A DNA stretch of 64,000 nt from CAXTPV01 sp965276715 (GTDB taxonomy: Bacteria; Pseudomonadota; Alphaproteobacteria; Acetobacterales; Acetobacteraceae). The stretch lies in NCBI GenBank assembly GCA_965276715.1, contig OZ255622.1, forward strand, positions 2,480,001 through 2,544,000, written 5' to 3'. Positions within the stretch are counted from its first letter, which is position 1, and each line of letters starts with the position of its first letter. The position numbers and the translations under genes are program-made. The notes below the pieces were generated by a model. It saw nothing but the letters and a program-made list of their open reading frames with translations, searched no databases and was not told the origin of the DNA. Of this stretch, positions 1 to 9,509 are shown in pieces.

Positions 1-4
1 GCAC

Positions 5-1387
5 ATGCCGCTCTCGACGCAGGGCGGCATTGTTTGCCGGCGATCTCGACCAGAATTCCCGATCCCGTTCTTTGCCAAGTCTGGTCCGAGGCTTGCAGAC
101 ATTCGGGTGTCAGCGAGATCTCCAGGAGCGCCGCCCGACGTGACCCTCATCGAACCGCCAGCAAAGAGCAGGTCCGCTAACCGTCGGCTTGCAGTGGGCC
201 GTCACGCGGACCACCAACAAGCCGACTTTCGCAGGGCGTTCGAAACGCAGGCTTCATCTCCTTGCCATCGAGATCAGGCTGGGTCGATGAGCGGGTCTAT
301 CTCATCGCCTGATGAGGACAACGATCAGTCCTCCCGGATCACGAGGAGTGCTGTTGTTGCGGACTCCGCGAGGACGGCTCTGGTTACGGGCAGTGCGGTC
401 TCGACATCCAACCCCAGTATCGACCCAACGTCTCGAAAGACGGTTCCCGAGCGGACCGGGACAAAGAACATGCACCCCCGTCAGGCTCAAGCGTCGACTT
501 CTGGGCAGTCATTGTCGCGGCTCCGTCCAGTCGCGCCGGCCGCCGCGGACGTCGCCGATCCCGGATCGACCATCATGACAGTGAGTAGCGACGCACCTTC
601 GAACACCGTCCCTACGGACCCAGCACCAGCCGGCGGGAGCCCGTTGGTCGAGAAATTGCCGTCGCCCAGTCATCCGGCCGCGGCTGACTCGAAAGCAGGT
701 TCGCAGGCAAACGTCGGGTTGCACGCGGTGCCTGGTGGCAGGCACGCGCCCACCCTTGAGCCCGCTGTGCGGTCTGCCTTGACGAACGTCGAGCCGCTTG
801 TTCCCTCGATGCGATCGGAGACGTCGGCACTGCACGGCGCAACAACCGCGGTTGCTTTGGATCCTAAGACGGCGCCGGCGGTCGGACGGACAGTCGAGGC
901 ATCAGGAACACCGGGCGCTCGGGACTTGCGTGATTTACCTGGCACGCGGGCCGACGCGTCCGGCGGTCACGTGGTGCTACAGCCATCCGGCGATATATCG
1001 GTCCAAATGTCTCTCGCGCATCTTGGCATCATTGAAGTCAAGATGAGTAAAGAGACCGATCCAAACCCTGTGGTGACAGTTTCCGTTGATCGTCCAGACA
1101 CGCTCAGGACCTTGGTAGGTGATCAGGCACAGTTGAAAGCGGCCTTGCACCAGAGCGGGATCGATCAAGGCGGACGGACGATCGAGTACACGTTGCTGCC
1201 ACCGGCGGGCAGCGCGGACTCGACGCGGTCCACCGACAGCAATCAGGACCGGGGCTCTCGCCAAGCCGACAAGCAGCAGTTCGAGTCGTGGCGCAATCCT
1301 GGCCGGAGCAGCGCGACGGATCCGCCTTATGACAACGCACAGTCCGAGGCGCGCCTGGCTTTGGGCACGATCGACATCACCGCTTGA
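5..1387 (+). CDS. fliK: Flagellar hook-length control protein, FliK-like (start uncertain)
   Basis: Most of the protein is low-complexity and rich in Ser, Ala, Pro and Thr. The last roughly 130 residues contain a compact segment (VTVSVDRPDTLRTL, then an amphipathic helix LKAALHQSGID) that matches the C-terminal hook-length-control domain of FliK. A disordered secreted N-terminal ruler followed by such a domain is the usual FliK layout. In FliK the ruler measures the growing hook and the C-terminal domain switches export specificity through FlhB. The gene lies just upstream of flgD, as in many alphaproteobacteria. The reading frame is open almost from the first base, so the true start may lie outside the window or at a later ATG near 287. 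Homology is recognised from the C-terminal domain only. Confidence 0.7.
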   Translation: MPLSTQGGIVCRRSRPEFPIPFFAKSGPRLADIRVSARSPGAPPDVTLIEPPAKSRSANRRLAVGRHADHQQADFRRAFETQASSPCHRDQAGSMSGSISSPDEDNDQSSRITRSAVVADSARTALVTGSAVSTSNPSIDPTSRKTVPERTGTKNMHPRQAQASTSGQSLSRLRPVAPAAADVADPGSTIMTVSSDAPSNTVPTDPAPAGGSPLVEKLPSPSHPAAADSKAGSQANVGLHAVPGGRHAPTLEPAVRSALTNVEPLVPSMRSETSALHGATTAVALDPKTAPAVGRTVEASGTPGARDLRDLPGTRADASGGHVVLQPSGDISVQMSLAHLGIIEVKMSKETDPNPVVTVSVDRPDTLRTLVGDQAQLKAALHQSGIDQGGRTIEYTLLPPAGSADSTRSTDSNQDRGSRQADKQQFESWRNPGRSSATDPPYDNAQSEARLALGTIDITA

Positions 1388-1411
1388 CGACCAGACAGAA
1401 GGATCATTTCG

Positions 1412-2167
1412 ATGACCATCGCACTGACACCGTCTCAGCTCGCCTCTTTGTCAGGCGCCGCGCAGAAGGCGGCTGTCGCGGCGTCCAGCTCGACGAGCAG
1501 TGCTGCTTCAGCATCCGGTCATGCAACATCGGCCGGGGCATCAGTGGGCAGCGATACAAGCAGCACCGCGCTTGCATCCTTGTCGTCGAACTACAGCGAT
1601 TTTCTGAACCTGCTGACCACGCAGCTCAAGAACCAGGATCCATCCAGTCCGATGGATAGCAGTCAGTTCACGACCGAGCTGGTGCAATTTACTGGCGTCG
1701 AGCAGCAGGTGCAGACCAACACGAACCTGACCCAACTGCTGCAACTATCGCAGGACCAACAGTTGACCCAGAGTTCCGCCATGATCGGCAAAGCCGTTAC
1801 GCTGAATGGCAGCACAGTGCCGCTCCAGTCCGGCGGCTCGAAGCTCTCATTCGATACATCGCTTCCGGAGCCAATCTCGATCTCGATCACCAACAGCACC
1901 GGCCGAGACGTCAAGGACATCCAACTGACGTCGCAGGCCGGCTCGAATAGTTGGATCTGGGACGGAACCGACAACGAAGGAAACGCGATGCCGCCCGGTC
2001 CTTACAACGTAGCCGTCGAGGGCGCGGATGCGACCGGCACACCAAGCTCCGTTCCCTTCACATCGATAGCTACGCCGACGAGCGTTCAACGGACCACCAC
2101 GGGCTTGAGCGTTTCGTTCGGTCCGACGACGCTCGACTACAGCAGCGTGCAGTCCCTCGCGCAGTAG
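1412..2167 (+). CDS. flgD: Flagellar hook assembly scaffold FlgD
   Basis: FlgD caps the growing hook and is needed for hook-subunit polymerisation outside the cell. The signature stretch around residues 50-75 (FLNLLTTQLKNQDPSSPMD, then a Q-rich FTTELVQFTGVEQQVQ) is diagnostic of the family. The C-terminal half carries the FlgD Tudor/Ig-like region (WIWDGTDNEGNAMPPGPYNV). Length (251 aa) is normal. AGAAGGA sits upstream of the ATG. It follows fliK by 24 bp and is probably co-transcribed with it. Confidence 0.93.
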   Translation: MTIALTPSQLASLSGAAQKAAVAASSSTSSAASASGHATSAGASVGSDTSSTALASLSSNYSDFLNLLTTQLKNQDPSSPMDSSQFTTELVQFTGVEQQVQTNTNLTQLLQLSQDQQLTQSSAMIGKAVTLNGSTVPLQSGGSKLSFDTSLPEPISISITNSTGRDVKDIQLTSQAGSNSWIWDGTDNEGNAMPPGPYNVAVEGADATGTPSSVPFTSIATPTSVQRTTTGLSVSFGPTTLDYSSVQSLAQ

Positions 2168-2173
2168 ATGCGG

Positions 2174-2192
2174 CCCGGCAAACAATGCCGGG
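2174..2192. terminator. Hairpin between flgD and fliF
   Basis: CCCGGCA and TGCCGGG form a perfect 7 bp stem around a 5-base loop, a few bases after the flgD stop. It is followed by TCATTTAT, a weak T-rich tail. It may end or attenuate the fliK-flgD transcript before fliF. It is short, so it could also be an RNA-stability hairpin. Confidence 0.4.
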
Positions 2193-2264
2193 TCATTTAT
2201 AGATCAGTAAGGTTTTTGCTGCAATGTCCTGCTCGGCAGAACGCCGGCGCAGGATGGCCGTATC

Positions 2265-3980
2265 ATGACAACCACGCCTTCAGGCGACACCTCGTCGGGC
2301 GGTCTGAGACCGCTTCTTGAAGGTTTTCGAGCTCTTGGCCCTGCAAAGCTTGCTGCCATGGGGCTGGTGAGCGTGGGCATGTTTTGCATGCTGGCGCTCC
2401 TGATGTTGCGAGGCGGTGATACTGTTGCCGACGGCCGGATGGCTCTCCTCTACGGCGACCTTGATATCCATGAGGCCGGCCAGATGGCCGACCTTCTCGA
2501 TAAGGCGCACATCGCGCACGAGCTGAACGGTCAGAACGACCAGATCCTGGTTCCTCAATCCGAGGTGGGGACTGCTCGGCTGCTGTTGGCGAAATCCAAC
2601 CTGCCTTCGGGTGGTTCGGTCGGCTACGAGATCTTCGATCGTGGCGATAGTCTGACGTCCACGCAGTTCCAGCAGGAGATCAACCAGACGCGGGCCCTCG
2701 AGGGGGAATTGGTCCGAAGCATTCGCCTCATTCAGGGTGTGCGTGGCGCACGGGTGCACCTCGTGCTGCCCCATCGCGATCTGTTCGCGCAGGAGGCCCA
2801 GCCAGCGCAGGCAAGCGTCCTGCTCACCATGCAAGGCACGATGCGGCTAGACCCGGAGGCGATCCAGGCGATCCTGAACTTGGTGTCGGCAGCCGTTCCG
2901 GGTCTGCGGCCCCAGGCAGTCGCGATCATCGACAACCACGGAAGCGTGCTCGCGCGCAATGGCAGCGCGCTCGGCGACACGGGTGCGGCAACCAGCTTTG
3001 ACGAGATGCGCCAGGCCATGGAGCTTCGATTGGCTCGCCAAGTCGAGGAGATGCTGGATGCTTCGCTCGGTCCGGACAAGGTTCGTGCGGAAGCCTCTGT
3101 GACTTTTGATGATGCCTCCGTCAACGAGACACAGGAGACCTACAATCCTGACCAGCAGGTGTTGCGGAGCCAGCAGACGAGCTCCGACAAAAGTCGCAAC
3201 ACCGAAGGGCAGCAGGCGACGACCGTCTCGAACAATCTTCCGAACGCAGACGCCGGCCGTGCGCAATCGGGAAGCCAAGACGAACGTCGCGAAGAGACCA
3301 ATAACTACGAGATCGGCAAGACCGTGAGGACGACGAGCCGGTCGGTTCCTCGCGTCGAGCGGATCAGCCTCGCTGTTCTGGTTGATGGCCAGACCAAGGC
3401 CGGCCCGTCCGGCGCATCACTGTGGAGACCGCGTGACCCTCAGGAACTGGCCAGAATAGCGGCACTCGTGAAGGGCGCGATCGGTTTCGACGCCAAGCGT
3501 GGCGATACGGTAACGGTGGATTCGATGCAGTTCGACGACTCGCAGACCTTCGCGAGGGAAGTTCCGGTCAGGACGCCATTTGGTTTGGGCATCGCCGAGC
3601 CGGACCTCCTTCGGCTCCTGCAGACCGGCTTCATCGGGATGGTCACCCTGATCATCGGGCTCCTGGTTTTCCGGCCGATCATTTCGAGGTTGGTGCATAG
3701 CGTTGGTCCCGATATGATGCAGGTCGCCGGTCCCGATACAACGGGGATCGATGGCCGAATGGTCAAGGATCAGCAAATGCCGTCCCGGTTATTACTGCCG
3801 TCCCCCGGGGCGGACCCCGATGGAAAGCAGTTGCGTAGGCTCGAAGGCCATTCAGTCACGCAATACGAGATTAGCCAGACCAGGAACTCTTCGACAAGGC
3901 GCCTCGCTGAGCTTGTCGAGCAATTCCCAGAAGAGAGTCTTACGTTGGTCCGTGCCTGGCTGGCAGAAGGAACAAGCTGA
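2265..3980 (+). CDS. fliF: Flagellar MS-ring protein FliF
   Basis: FliF forms the membrane ring that houses the export gate and carries the switch. The sequence has a short cytoplasmic N-terminus, a first membrane helix at about residues 29-48, the YscJ/FliF ring-building region (residues 50-225, including GYEIFDRGDSLTSTQFQQEINQ), a poorly conserved periplasmic loop rich in Ser, Gln and Asn (285-340), a second membrane helix (about 450-470) and a cytoplasmic tail ending in an acidic amphipathic helix that binds FliG. Length (571 aa) is normal. The stop is 2 bp before the fliG ATG, so translation is probably coupled. Confidence 0.96.
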   Translation: MTTTPSGDTSSGGLRPLLEGFRALGPAKLAAMGLVSVGMFCMLALLMLRGGDTVADGRMALLYGDLDIHEAGQMADLLDKAHIAHELNGQNDQILVPQSEVGTARLLLAKSNLPSGGSVGYEIFDRGDSLTSTQFQQEINQTRALEGELVRSIRLIQGVRGARVHLVLPHRDLFAQEAQPAQASVLLTMQGTMRLDPEAIQAILNLVSAAVPGLRPQAVAIIDNHGSVLARNGSALGDTGAATSFDEMRQAMELRLARQVEEMLDASLGPDKVRAEASVTFDDASVNETQETYNPDQQVLRSQQTSSDKSRNTEGQQATTVSNNLPNADAGRAQSGSQDERREETNNYEIGKTVRTTSRSVPRVERISLAVLVDGQTKAGPSGASLWRPRDPQELARIAALVKGAIGFDAKRGDTVTVDSMQFDDSQTFAREVPVRTPFGLGIAEPDLLRLLQTGFIGMVTLIIGLLVFRPIISRLVHSVGPDMMQVAGPDTTGIDGRMVKDQQMPSRLLLPSPGADPDGKQLRRLEGHSVTQYEISQTRNSSTRRLAELVEQFPEESLTLVRAWLAEGTS

Positions 3981-3982
3981 AC

Positions 3983-4996
3983 ATGCCGATGTCTGGATCA
4001 GAGCAGGCCTTGTCAGGCGCCCAGAAAGCGGCGGTGCTCATGCTGGCATTGGGAGAAGAACGCTGCGCACGTCTGTTCGAGTCGATGCATGAGGACGAGA
4101 TCCGAGAGGTGTCGATGGCGATGACGAGGTTGGGGTCTGTCCCTGCGGACGTCGTCGACCGGCTTTGCGAAGAGTTCAACGATCATCTCGGTAATGCCGG
4201 ATCAGTTCGCGGCAGCTTGGATACAACCGAACGTCTGCTGATGAGCACCCTCCCAAAAGAGCGTGCGCAACAGATCATGGATGAGATCCGTGGGCCCGCC
4301 GGACGAACGATGTGGGACAAACTCGGCAACGTCAACGAGACACTGTTGGCAAACTATCTCAAGAATGAATATCCCCAGACGGTCGCCGTCGTGATGAGCA
4401 AAATCAAGCCGGAACATTCCGCTAGGGTGATGGCATTGCTTCCTGAGGCGCTGGCAGTCGACGTCATATTCAGAATGCTTCAAATGGAGAGCGTTCAACG
4501 CGAAGTTCTCGACGGGGTCGAGAACACGCTTCGGACTGAGTTCATGTCCAATCTTGTCCGGAGTACGCACCGCGATTCTCACGAGCTCTTGGCGGAGATC
4601 TTTAACAGCCTCGAGCGACAAGTCGAGGGACGGTTGATCTCCGCCATCGAGCAGATCGATCCGGACGCCGCTGAGAGGATCAAGTCTCTCATGTTTACTT
4701 TCGCGGATCTCCAGCGGCTGTCGACGCCGGCGATACAGGCGATCCTGCGTATCGTCGAGCGCGAAAAGCTCCCGGTCGCGCTGAAGGGTGCCACACCTGC
4801 ACTGCAGAACATTTTCTTCAGCGCGATGTCGGAACGCGCCTCCAAAATGTTGCGCGACGATATCGCCTCGCTTGGCCCGATCCGTCTTCGCGACGTCGAT
4901 GAAGCGCAGGCTGCCGTCGTGGCGGCCGCGAAGGAGCTTGCCGAGGCCGGTGAGATCGACATCTCTCCTGCCGCATCTGAACAGATGGTGGTCTAG
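3983..4996 (+). CDS. fliG: Flagellar motor switch protein FliG
   Basis: FliG transmits torque between stator and rotor. Its three parts are visible: an N-terminal FliF-binding domain (residues 10-105, LSGAQKAAVLMLALGEE), a middle domain with the EHSARVMALLPE region, and a C-terminal domain with the charged torque helix (MFTFADLQRLSTPAIQAILR). Length (337 aa) is typical. The next start codon begins at the base after its stop. Confidence 0.96.
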   Translation: MPMSGSEQALSGAQKAAVLMLALGEERCARLFESMHEDEIREVSMAMTRLGSVPADVVDRLCEEFNDHLGNAGSVRGSLDTTERLLMSTLPKERAQQIMDEIRGPAGRTMWDKLGNVNETLLANYLKNEYPQTVAVVMSKIKPEHSARVMALLPEALAVDVIFRMLQMESVQREVLDGVENTLRTEFMSNLVRSTHRDSHELLAEIFNSLERQVEGRLISAIEQIDPDAAERIKSLMFTFADLQRLSTPAIQAILRIVEREKLPVALKGATPALQNIFFSAMSERASKMLRDDIASLGPIRLRDVDEAQAAVVAAAKELAEAGEIDISPAASEQMVV

Positions 4997-5695
4997 ATGG
5001 TCCAACAATCGGCACTACGCCGCTCCATTCCGGGAGTCCTCTTCATCGAGGATTTCGATGAGGCCGAACCCGATCAGCCTCTATCGGCACCGGGTGTCAT
5101 TGATGGGACCGCCGAGAGAGAGGCCGCGGAGACGACGGCCCTGACCATGGCGATGGTCAGCGAGGAGGAGGTCGAGCAGCTCAGGTCGAGCGCCTTCGCG
5201 GATGGTCTTGCGGAAGGCATCAGGAGTGCCGAGGCCGGGCTCGCATCGCAACGCGTTGCTATCCTGCAACGTCTTGACGACCTCATGGCCCATGCCGCGG
5301 ACGACATGAGGGCAACGGTACAGCGCGATACCGAGCTTATCGCAAAGACTGCTCTTTCGCTCCTCGTCGAATGCTTCCCAGCCTTTTGCGCACGTATAGG
5401 TGGAGGAGAAACCTTGAAGCTCTTGCGTTCACTCCTTCCCTCGGTTGTGGACGAGCCGAAGCTGACGGTCACCGTCTGCGAGTCGCTGGCTGAAGTCGTG
5501 AGGCAAGAATTGGCGACGCTTGCTGAGCGCAATCCTCAGATCGTGGTTCGCACTGACGACCTGCTACCGGGTGATCTCCGCCTTACATGGCAGAGTGGCA
5601 TGGCGTGTCGCGACGTCCGGCTGTTACGGACGCAAATGCTGGCGCGTCTCTCCGACTTCGGACTCCTTGAAGCAGCAGAGGGAACAGTCGCATGA
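4997..5695 (+). CDS. fliH: Flagellar export ATPase regulator FliH
   Basis: The 232 aa product has an acidic N-terminus, a middle helix with small and charged residues, and a C-terminal region resembling the FliH/YscL fold (LLVECFPAFCARIGGGETLKLL, then RNPQIVVRTDDLLPGDLRL). FliH binds FliI and links the ATPase to the C-ring. Identity rests on the C-terminal pattern and on the position between fliG and fliN; the N-terminal half is not conserved in this family. It overlaps fliN by 4 bp (ATGA). Confidence 0.8.
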   Translation: MVQQSALRRSIPGVLFIEDFDEAEPDQPLSAPGVIDGTAEREAAETTALTMAMVSEEEVEQLRSSAFADGLAEGIRSAEAGLASQRVAILQRLDDLMAHAADDMRATVQRDTELIAKTALSLLVECFPAFCARIGGGETLKLLRSLLPSVVDEPKLTVTVCESLAEVVRQELATLAERNPQIVVRTDDLLPGDLRLTWQSGMACRDVRLLRTQMLARLSDFGLLEAAEGTVA

Positions 5696-6018
5696 CGTCA
5701 GACGTGGAACTGTCGGAACTGGCAGGGCCGGCGGTCTCGTTCGCCGAGACGCCATCATCCGCGCCCTCCTATAATCTCGATGCTGTCTATGACGTGCCCG
5801 TCACGGTGAGTGTCGTGCTCGGGAAGGCCACGATGCAAGTCAATCAGCTGCTCAAGCTCGGACGCGGTGCCGTCGTCGAGCTCGATCGCCGACTGGGCGA
5901 AGCTATCGACATCTATGTCAACAACCGACTTGTTGCCCGTGGGGAGGTCGTCATGATCGACGACAATCGTCTGGGCGTCACCATGACGGAAATCGTCAAG
6001 GCCGATCGGATGGGTTGA
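5692..6018 (+). CDS. fliN: Flagellar motor switch protein FliN
   Basis: This 108 aa protein consists almost entirely of a SpoA (surface presentation of antigens) domain: VYDVPVTVSVVLGKATM, LLKLGRGAVVELDRRLGE and IYVNNRLVARGEVVMIDD are the three strand-rich blocks of FliN. FliN builds the lower C-ring and docks FliH. Its start overlaps the fliH stop and its stop lies 2 bp before the next ATG, so it is inside one transcriptional unit. Confidence 0.95.
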   Translation: MTSDVELSELAGPAVSFAETPSSAPSYNLDAVYDVPVTVSVVLGKATMQVNQLLKLGRGAVVELDRRLGEAIDIYVNNRLVARGEVVMIDDNRLGVTMTEIVKADRMG

Positions 6019-6020
6019 CG

Positions 6021-7391
6021 ATGCGTATTCTGATCATTGGTTCCTTGTCTGGAGAACTTGGTCGTGCGGCCGCGATGGCCGCGGCACGACGCGCGTCGAT
6101 CGACCAGGCGGATGATGTGCGAGCGGCCATCGGCATACTGCGTCGCGATGCGAGCTTCAACCTGGTCTTCTGCGAGATGTGCCATGACATCACTTCGCTC
6201 GTGAGAACACTCGCGGACGAAAGGATCGTGGTCCCGATCGTGGCGTGCGGCTGCGACATCGAGCCGAGCGCGGCCGCTGCCGCCATCCGGGCCGGTGCAC
6301 GCGACTTTCTTCCACTGCCGCCGAACGCGGAGCTGATCGCAGCCTTGCTCGAGGCCGCCGCGGCGACGGACCAGTCGGTCATCGCGCGGGATCCCGTCAT
6401 GGTCTCGGTCATCAGACGGGCGGAACAGGTTGCGGTTTCGAACGCTTCGGTGCTAATCGCAGGCGAGTCCGGAACCGGAAAAGAGGTCCTGGCCCGGCAT
6501 ATTCATCAGAAATCCCGCCGCTCTTCGGGGCCGTTCATCGCGATCAACTGTGCGGCGATCCCGGACAATCTCCTGGAATCGGAATTGTTCGGGCATGAGA
6601 AGGGAGCCTTCAGCGGTGCGCTTGGCCGACGGATCGGCAAGTTCGAGTCTGCCTCCGGCGGTACGCTCCTGCTCGACGAAATCAGTGAGATGGACGTACG
6701 GCTGCAAGCCAAGCTGCTTCGTGCTCTTCAGGAGCGCGAGATCGACAGGCTGGGAGGGAGCGGTCCTGTCAAGATCGATGTCCGCATACTGGCCACCAGC
6801 AACCGTGACATGAGCAGCGAGGTCAAGGCCGGCCGTTTCCGGGCCGACCTGTTCTTCCGGATCAACGTCATCACGATCGAGGTTCCGCCGCTGCGGGAGC
6901 GCAAAGCCGACATCGCGGATCTCGCGGCCTTCTACGCGGAGCACTATGCAAGATTGAACGGTGTGCCGGCACGGCCTCTGTCCCCGTCTGCGATGGCGTT
7001 GCTTGAGGCGCACGACTGGCCTGGCAATGTCCGCGAGCTCGAGAACACCGTGCACAGGGCTGTGCTGCTTTCTGTCGGGCCAGAGCTGGAAGGCGACGCG
7101 GTCGAATGTCCGAGGTCGCTGCCGGGAGATGCCGCGGACCTTCCGCAACCCGATGAGGGCTCCAGGTCCGGGGACGCGAACGTGGGCCCTTCGATCTCGC
7201 GACTGGTGGGTTGCTCGGTGGAAGAAGTCGAGCGAGCACTGATCATCGAGACACTCGGCCACACCGCCGGCAATCGGACGCATGCGGCCACTATCCTCGG
7301 GATCTCGATCCGCGCGCTGCGCAATAAACTGCGCGACTACAGCAACCTCGGTTTCGATGTGCCAGCGCCGCATGCCGGGATTGCCCTGTAG
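6021..7391 (+). CDS. flbD: Sigma-54-dependent flagellar activator, FlbD-like
   Basis: The N-terminus (MRILIIGSLSGELGRAAAM) is a FlbD-type receiver-like domain without a clear phosphorylation pocket. The AAA+ domain has Walker A GESGTGKE, a sigma-54 loop reading GAFSGA instead of the common GAFTGA, Walker B GGTLLLDEISEM and an arginine finger region FRADLFFRINV. The C-terminus is a Fis-type helix-turn-helix (AGNRTHAATILGISIRALRNK). Known FlbD proteins activate late and repress early flagellar genes with FliX. A TTG in frame 6 bp upstream could be used, but the ATG at 6021 gives the typical FlbD N-terminus. Confidence 0.9.
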   Translation: MRILIIGSLSGELGRAAAMAAARRASIDQADDVRAAIGILRRDASFNLVFCEMCHDITSLVRTLADERIVVPIVACGCDIEPSAAAAAIRAGARDFLPLPPNAELIAALLEAAAATDQSVIARDPVMVSVIRRAEQVAVSNASVLIAGESGTGKEVLARHIHQKSRRSSGPFIAINCAAIPDNLLESELFGHEKGAFSGALGRRIGKFESASGGTLLLDEISEMDVRLQAKLLRALQEREIDRLGGSGPVKIDVRILATSNRDMSSEVKAGRFRADLFFRINVITIEVPPLRERKADIADLAAFYAEHYARLNGVPARPLSPSAMALLEAHDWPGNVRELENTVHRAVLLSVGPELEGDAVECPRSLPGDAADLPQPDEGSRSGDANVGPSISRLVGCSVEEVERALIIETLGHTAGNRTHAATILGISIRALRNKLRDYSNLGFDVPAPHAGIAL

Positions 7392-9490
7392 TGGACAACC
7401 CCGCGCCGTCGGCGGCGACAGGCCCTTCTCGCTTGCGAATCCTCGACCGGTTAAGGGGCGGACGTCCAGGGTCGGACGTGTTGCTCGCGATCGGCGTGGT
7501 GGCTCTCCTCTCGATCCTCATTCTTCCGCTGCCTCCGCTCGTCCTCGACTTCGGCTTGGCTCTCTCGGTGACGTCCGCCGTGCTCATCCTGATGGTTGCG
7601 CTGTTCCTGGAGAGACCGCTCGACTTCACCAGCTTTCCGACCCTGTTGCTGCTGACGACACTGCTGCGGCTTTCTCTCGAAGTGGCGACCACGCGCCTGA
7701 TTCTCAGCCATGGCCATGAAGGACCCTTGGCGGCCGGTCACGTCGTAGCGGCGTTCGGCGGTTTTCTGATGGGCGGTGATGTCGTCATCGGCGTCATCCT
7801 GTTCGCGATCCTGCTGGTCGTGAATTTCATGGTGATCACGAAGGGCTCCGGCCGCATCGCCGAGGTCGCGGCCCGATTCAGTCTGGATGCGATGCCGGGC
7901 AAGCAGATGGCGATCGATGCCGAATTGTCGTCCGGAGCCATCACCGACAAGGTCGCTCGCGTCAGGCGTCGCGAGCTGGAGGAGGAGAGTGGTTTCTACG
8001 GCGCCATGGACGGCGCGGCCAAGTTCGTCCGCGGGGATGCCATTGCAAGTCTCCTCATCACGGTCATCAACATCCTGGGCGGACTGGCGGTTGGACTCGT
8101 CCGGCATGGGATGGCCGTTGGCGATGCCGCGTCCACGTTCAGTACACTGACCATCGGCGACGGCCTCGTCTCGCAAATCCCGGCACTTCTGGTTTCCACC
8201 GCCGCCGGTATCGTCGTCACGAAGGGAGGCGTCGACGGGAGAGCGGACACCGCCCTGGTCCGTCAGTTAGGCGGCAATGCGAAGCCGCTCGCATTGGCAT
8301 CAGGAGCGGCCGTGATGCTCGCATTGATGCCGGGCCTTCCGGCGATCCCTTTCCTCGCGCTGGGCGCGCTCGCCGGTGGCGGAGCTTGGTTTCGCCACCG
8401 GACGCCGAAGCCGCCGGCCGAAGAGGACGCGTCGACGGTCGTTCCGGCCGCGAGCGTCTCGCCGATGATCGATGCGCTTCGCATCGACATGATCCGTCTC
8501 GAGCTCGGTTATGCGCTCCTGCCGCTGGCCAGCGGCGATCAGCCTCGTCTGCCCGAGCAGATCCGATCCCTCCGCCGTTCGATCGCCGCCGAGATGGGGC
8601 TCGTGCTCCCGTCGATCCGGATCCAGGACAACATGCAACTGGAGCCGGAGACCTACGTGATCCGGATCAAGGAAGTCGAGGCTGCGCGAGGGCAGATACG
8701 GCCCGATAAGCTCCTGGTCATGGATCCCAACGGAGCCTTGCCCGATATCCGCGGCGAAAAGACGCAGGAGCCCGCGTTCGGCCTTCCGGCACTCTGGGTC
8801 GATCTCGCCCTGCGTGACGAAGCGCTGTTCAAGGGCTGCACCGTGGTCGATGCCTCGAGCGTGCTGACGACGCATCTGACCGAGACGGCGCGGGAGAGCA
8901 TGGCTGAACTGCTCACCTACGCCGAGACGCAGAAACTGCTGGATGAACTGCCTCGCGAGCAGCAGCGCCTCGTGGCCGATCTCATCCCTTCGATCGCGAC
9001 GACCGGTGCTGTCCAGCGCGTGTTGCAGGGGTTATTGGCCGAGCGTGTCTCCATTCGTGACTTGCCGACGATACTTGAGGGAATTCAGGACGCGGCGGGT
9101 AGCGGCATGCGCGGGATCCCGGCGATTCTTGGACATGTTCGCACCCGACTGGCGCGACAACTGAGCGAGATGCATACCGGTCCCAAAGGCTACATCCCCC
9201 TTGTGACACTGTCTCCGGAATGGGAGCAAGCGTTTGCCGAAAGCTTGACGGGACCGCCCGATGACCGGCAACTCGCGATGGCCCCTAGTCGCCTTGGCGA
9301 ATTCGTCGAAAAGCTTCGCTCGACATTGGACAAGACAATGAGGGCCGGCGAGAGCCCGGTGCTGCTCGTCAGCCAGCATCTTCGTGGTCATGTGCACGCG
9401 ATCGTCAACCGGGTACGACCAGCGACGCCGGTGCTGGCGCAGACCGAAATCTCGTTACGTAGCCGGATTCGTACGCTTGAGACCATCTGA
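7391..9490 (+). CDS. flhA: Flagellar export gate protein FlhA
   Basis: FlhA is the main export-gate channel of the flagellar type III apparatus. The first 330 residues contain about eight membrane helices. The conserved FHIPEP motif region lies around residues 147-185 (GSGRIAEVAARFSLDAMPGKQ). The C-terminal half is the cytoplasmic domain that forms the nonameric ring and binds chaperones. The GTG start overlaps the last base of the flbD stop. Length (699 aa) is normal. Confidence 0.97.
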   Translation: MDNPAPSAATGPSRLRILDRLRGGRPGSDVLLAIGVVALLSILILPLPPLVLDFGLALSVTSAVLILMVALFLERPLDFTSFPTLLLLTTLLRLSLEVATTRLILSHGHEGPLAAGHVVAAFGGFLMGGDVVIGVILFAILLVVNFMVITKGSGRIAEVAARFSLDAMPGKQMAIDAELSSGAITDKVARVRRRELEEESGFYGAMDGAAKFVRGDAIASLLITVINILGGLAVGLVRHGMAVGDAASTFSTLTIGDGLVSQIPALLVSTAAGIVVTKGGVDGRADTALVRQLGGNAKPLALASGAAVMLALMPGLPAIPFLALGALAGGGAWFRHRTPKPPAEEDASTVVPAASVSPMIDALRIDMIRLELGYALLPLASGDQPRLPEQIRSLRRSIAAEMGLVLPSIRIQDNMQLEPETYVIRIKEVEAARGQIRPDKLLVMDPNGALPDIRGEKTQEPAFGLPALWVDLALRDEALFKGCTVVDASSVLTTHLTETARESMAELLTYAETQKLLDELPREQQRLVADLIPSIATTGAVQRVLQGLLAERVSIRDLPTILEGIQDAAGSGMRGIPAILGHVRTRLARQLSEMHTGPKGYIPLVTLSPEWEQAFAESLTGPPDDRQLAMAPSRLGEFVEKLRSTLDKTMRAGESPVLLVSQHLRGHVHAIVNRVRPATPVLAQTEISLRSRIRTLETI

Positions 9491-9509
9491 GCGTGCGCGT
9501 CCGACGGGC

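Noticed and set aside
2193..2264. Sigma-54 promoter before fliF
   Set aside because: A GG and GC pair near 2211-2220 has wrong spacing (8 instead of 10).
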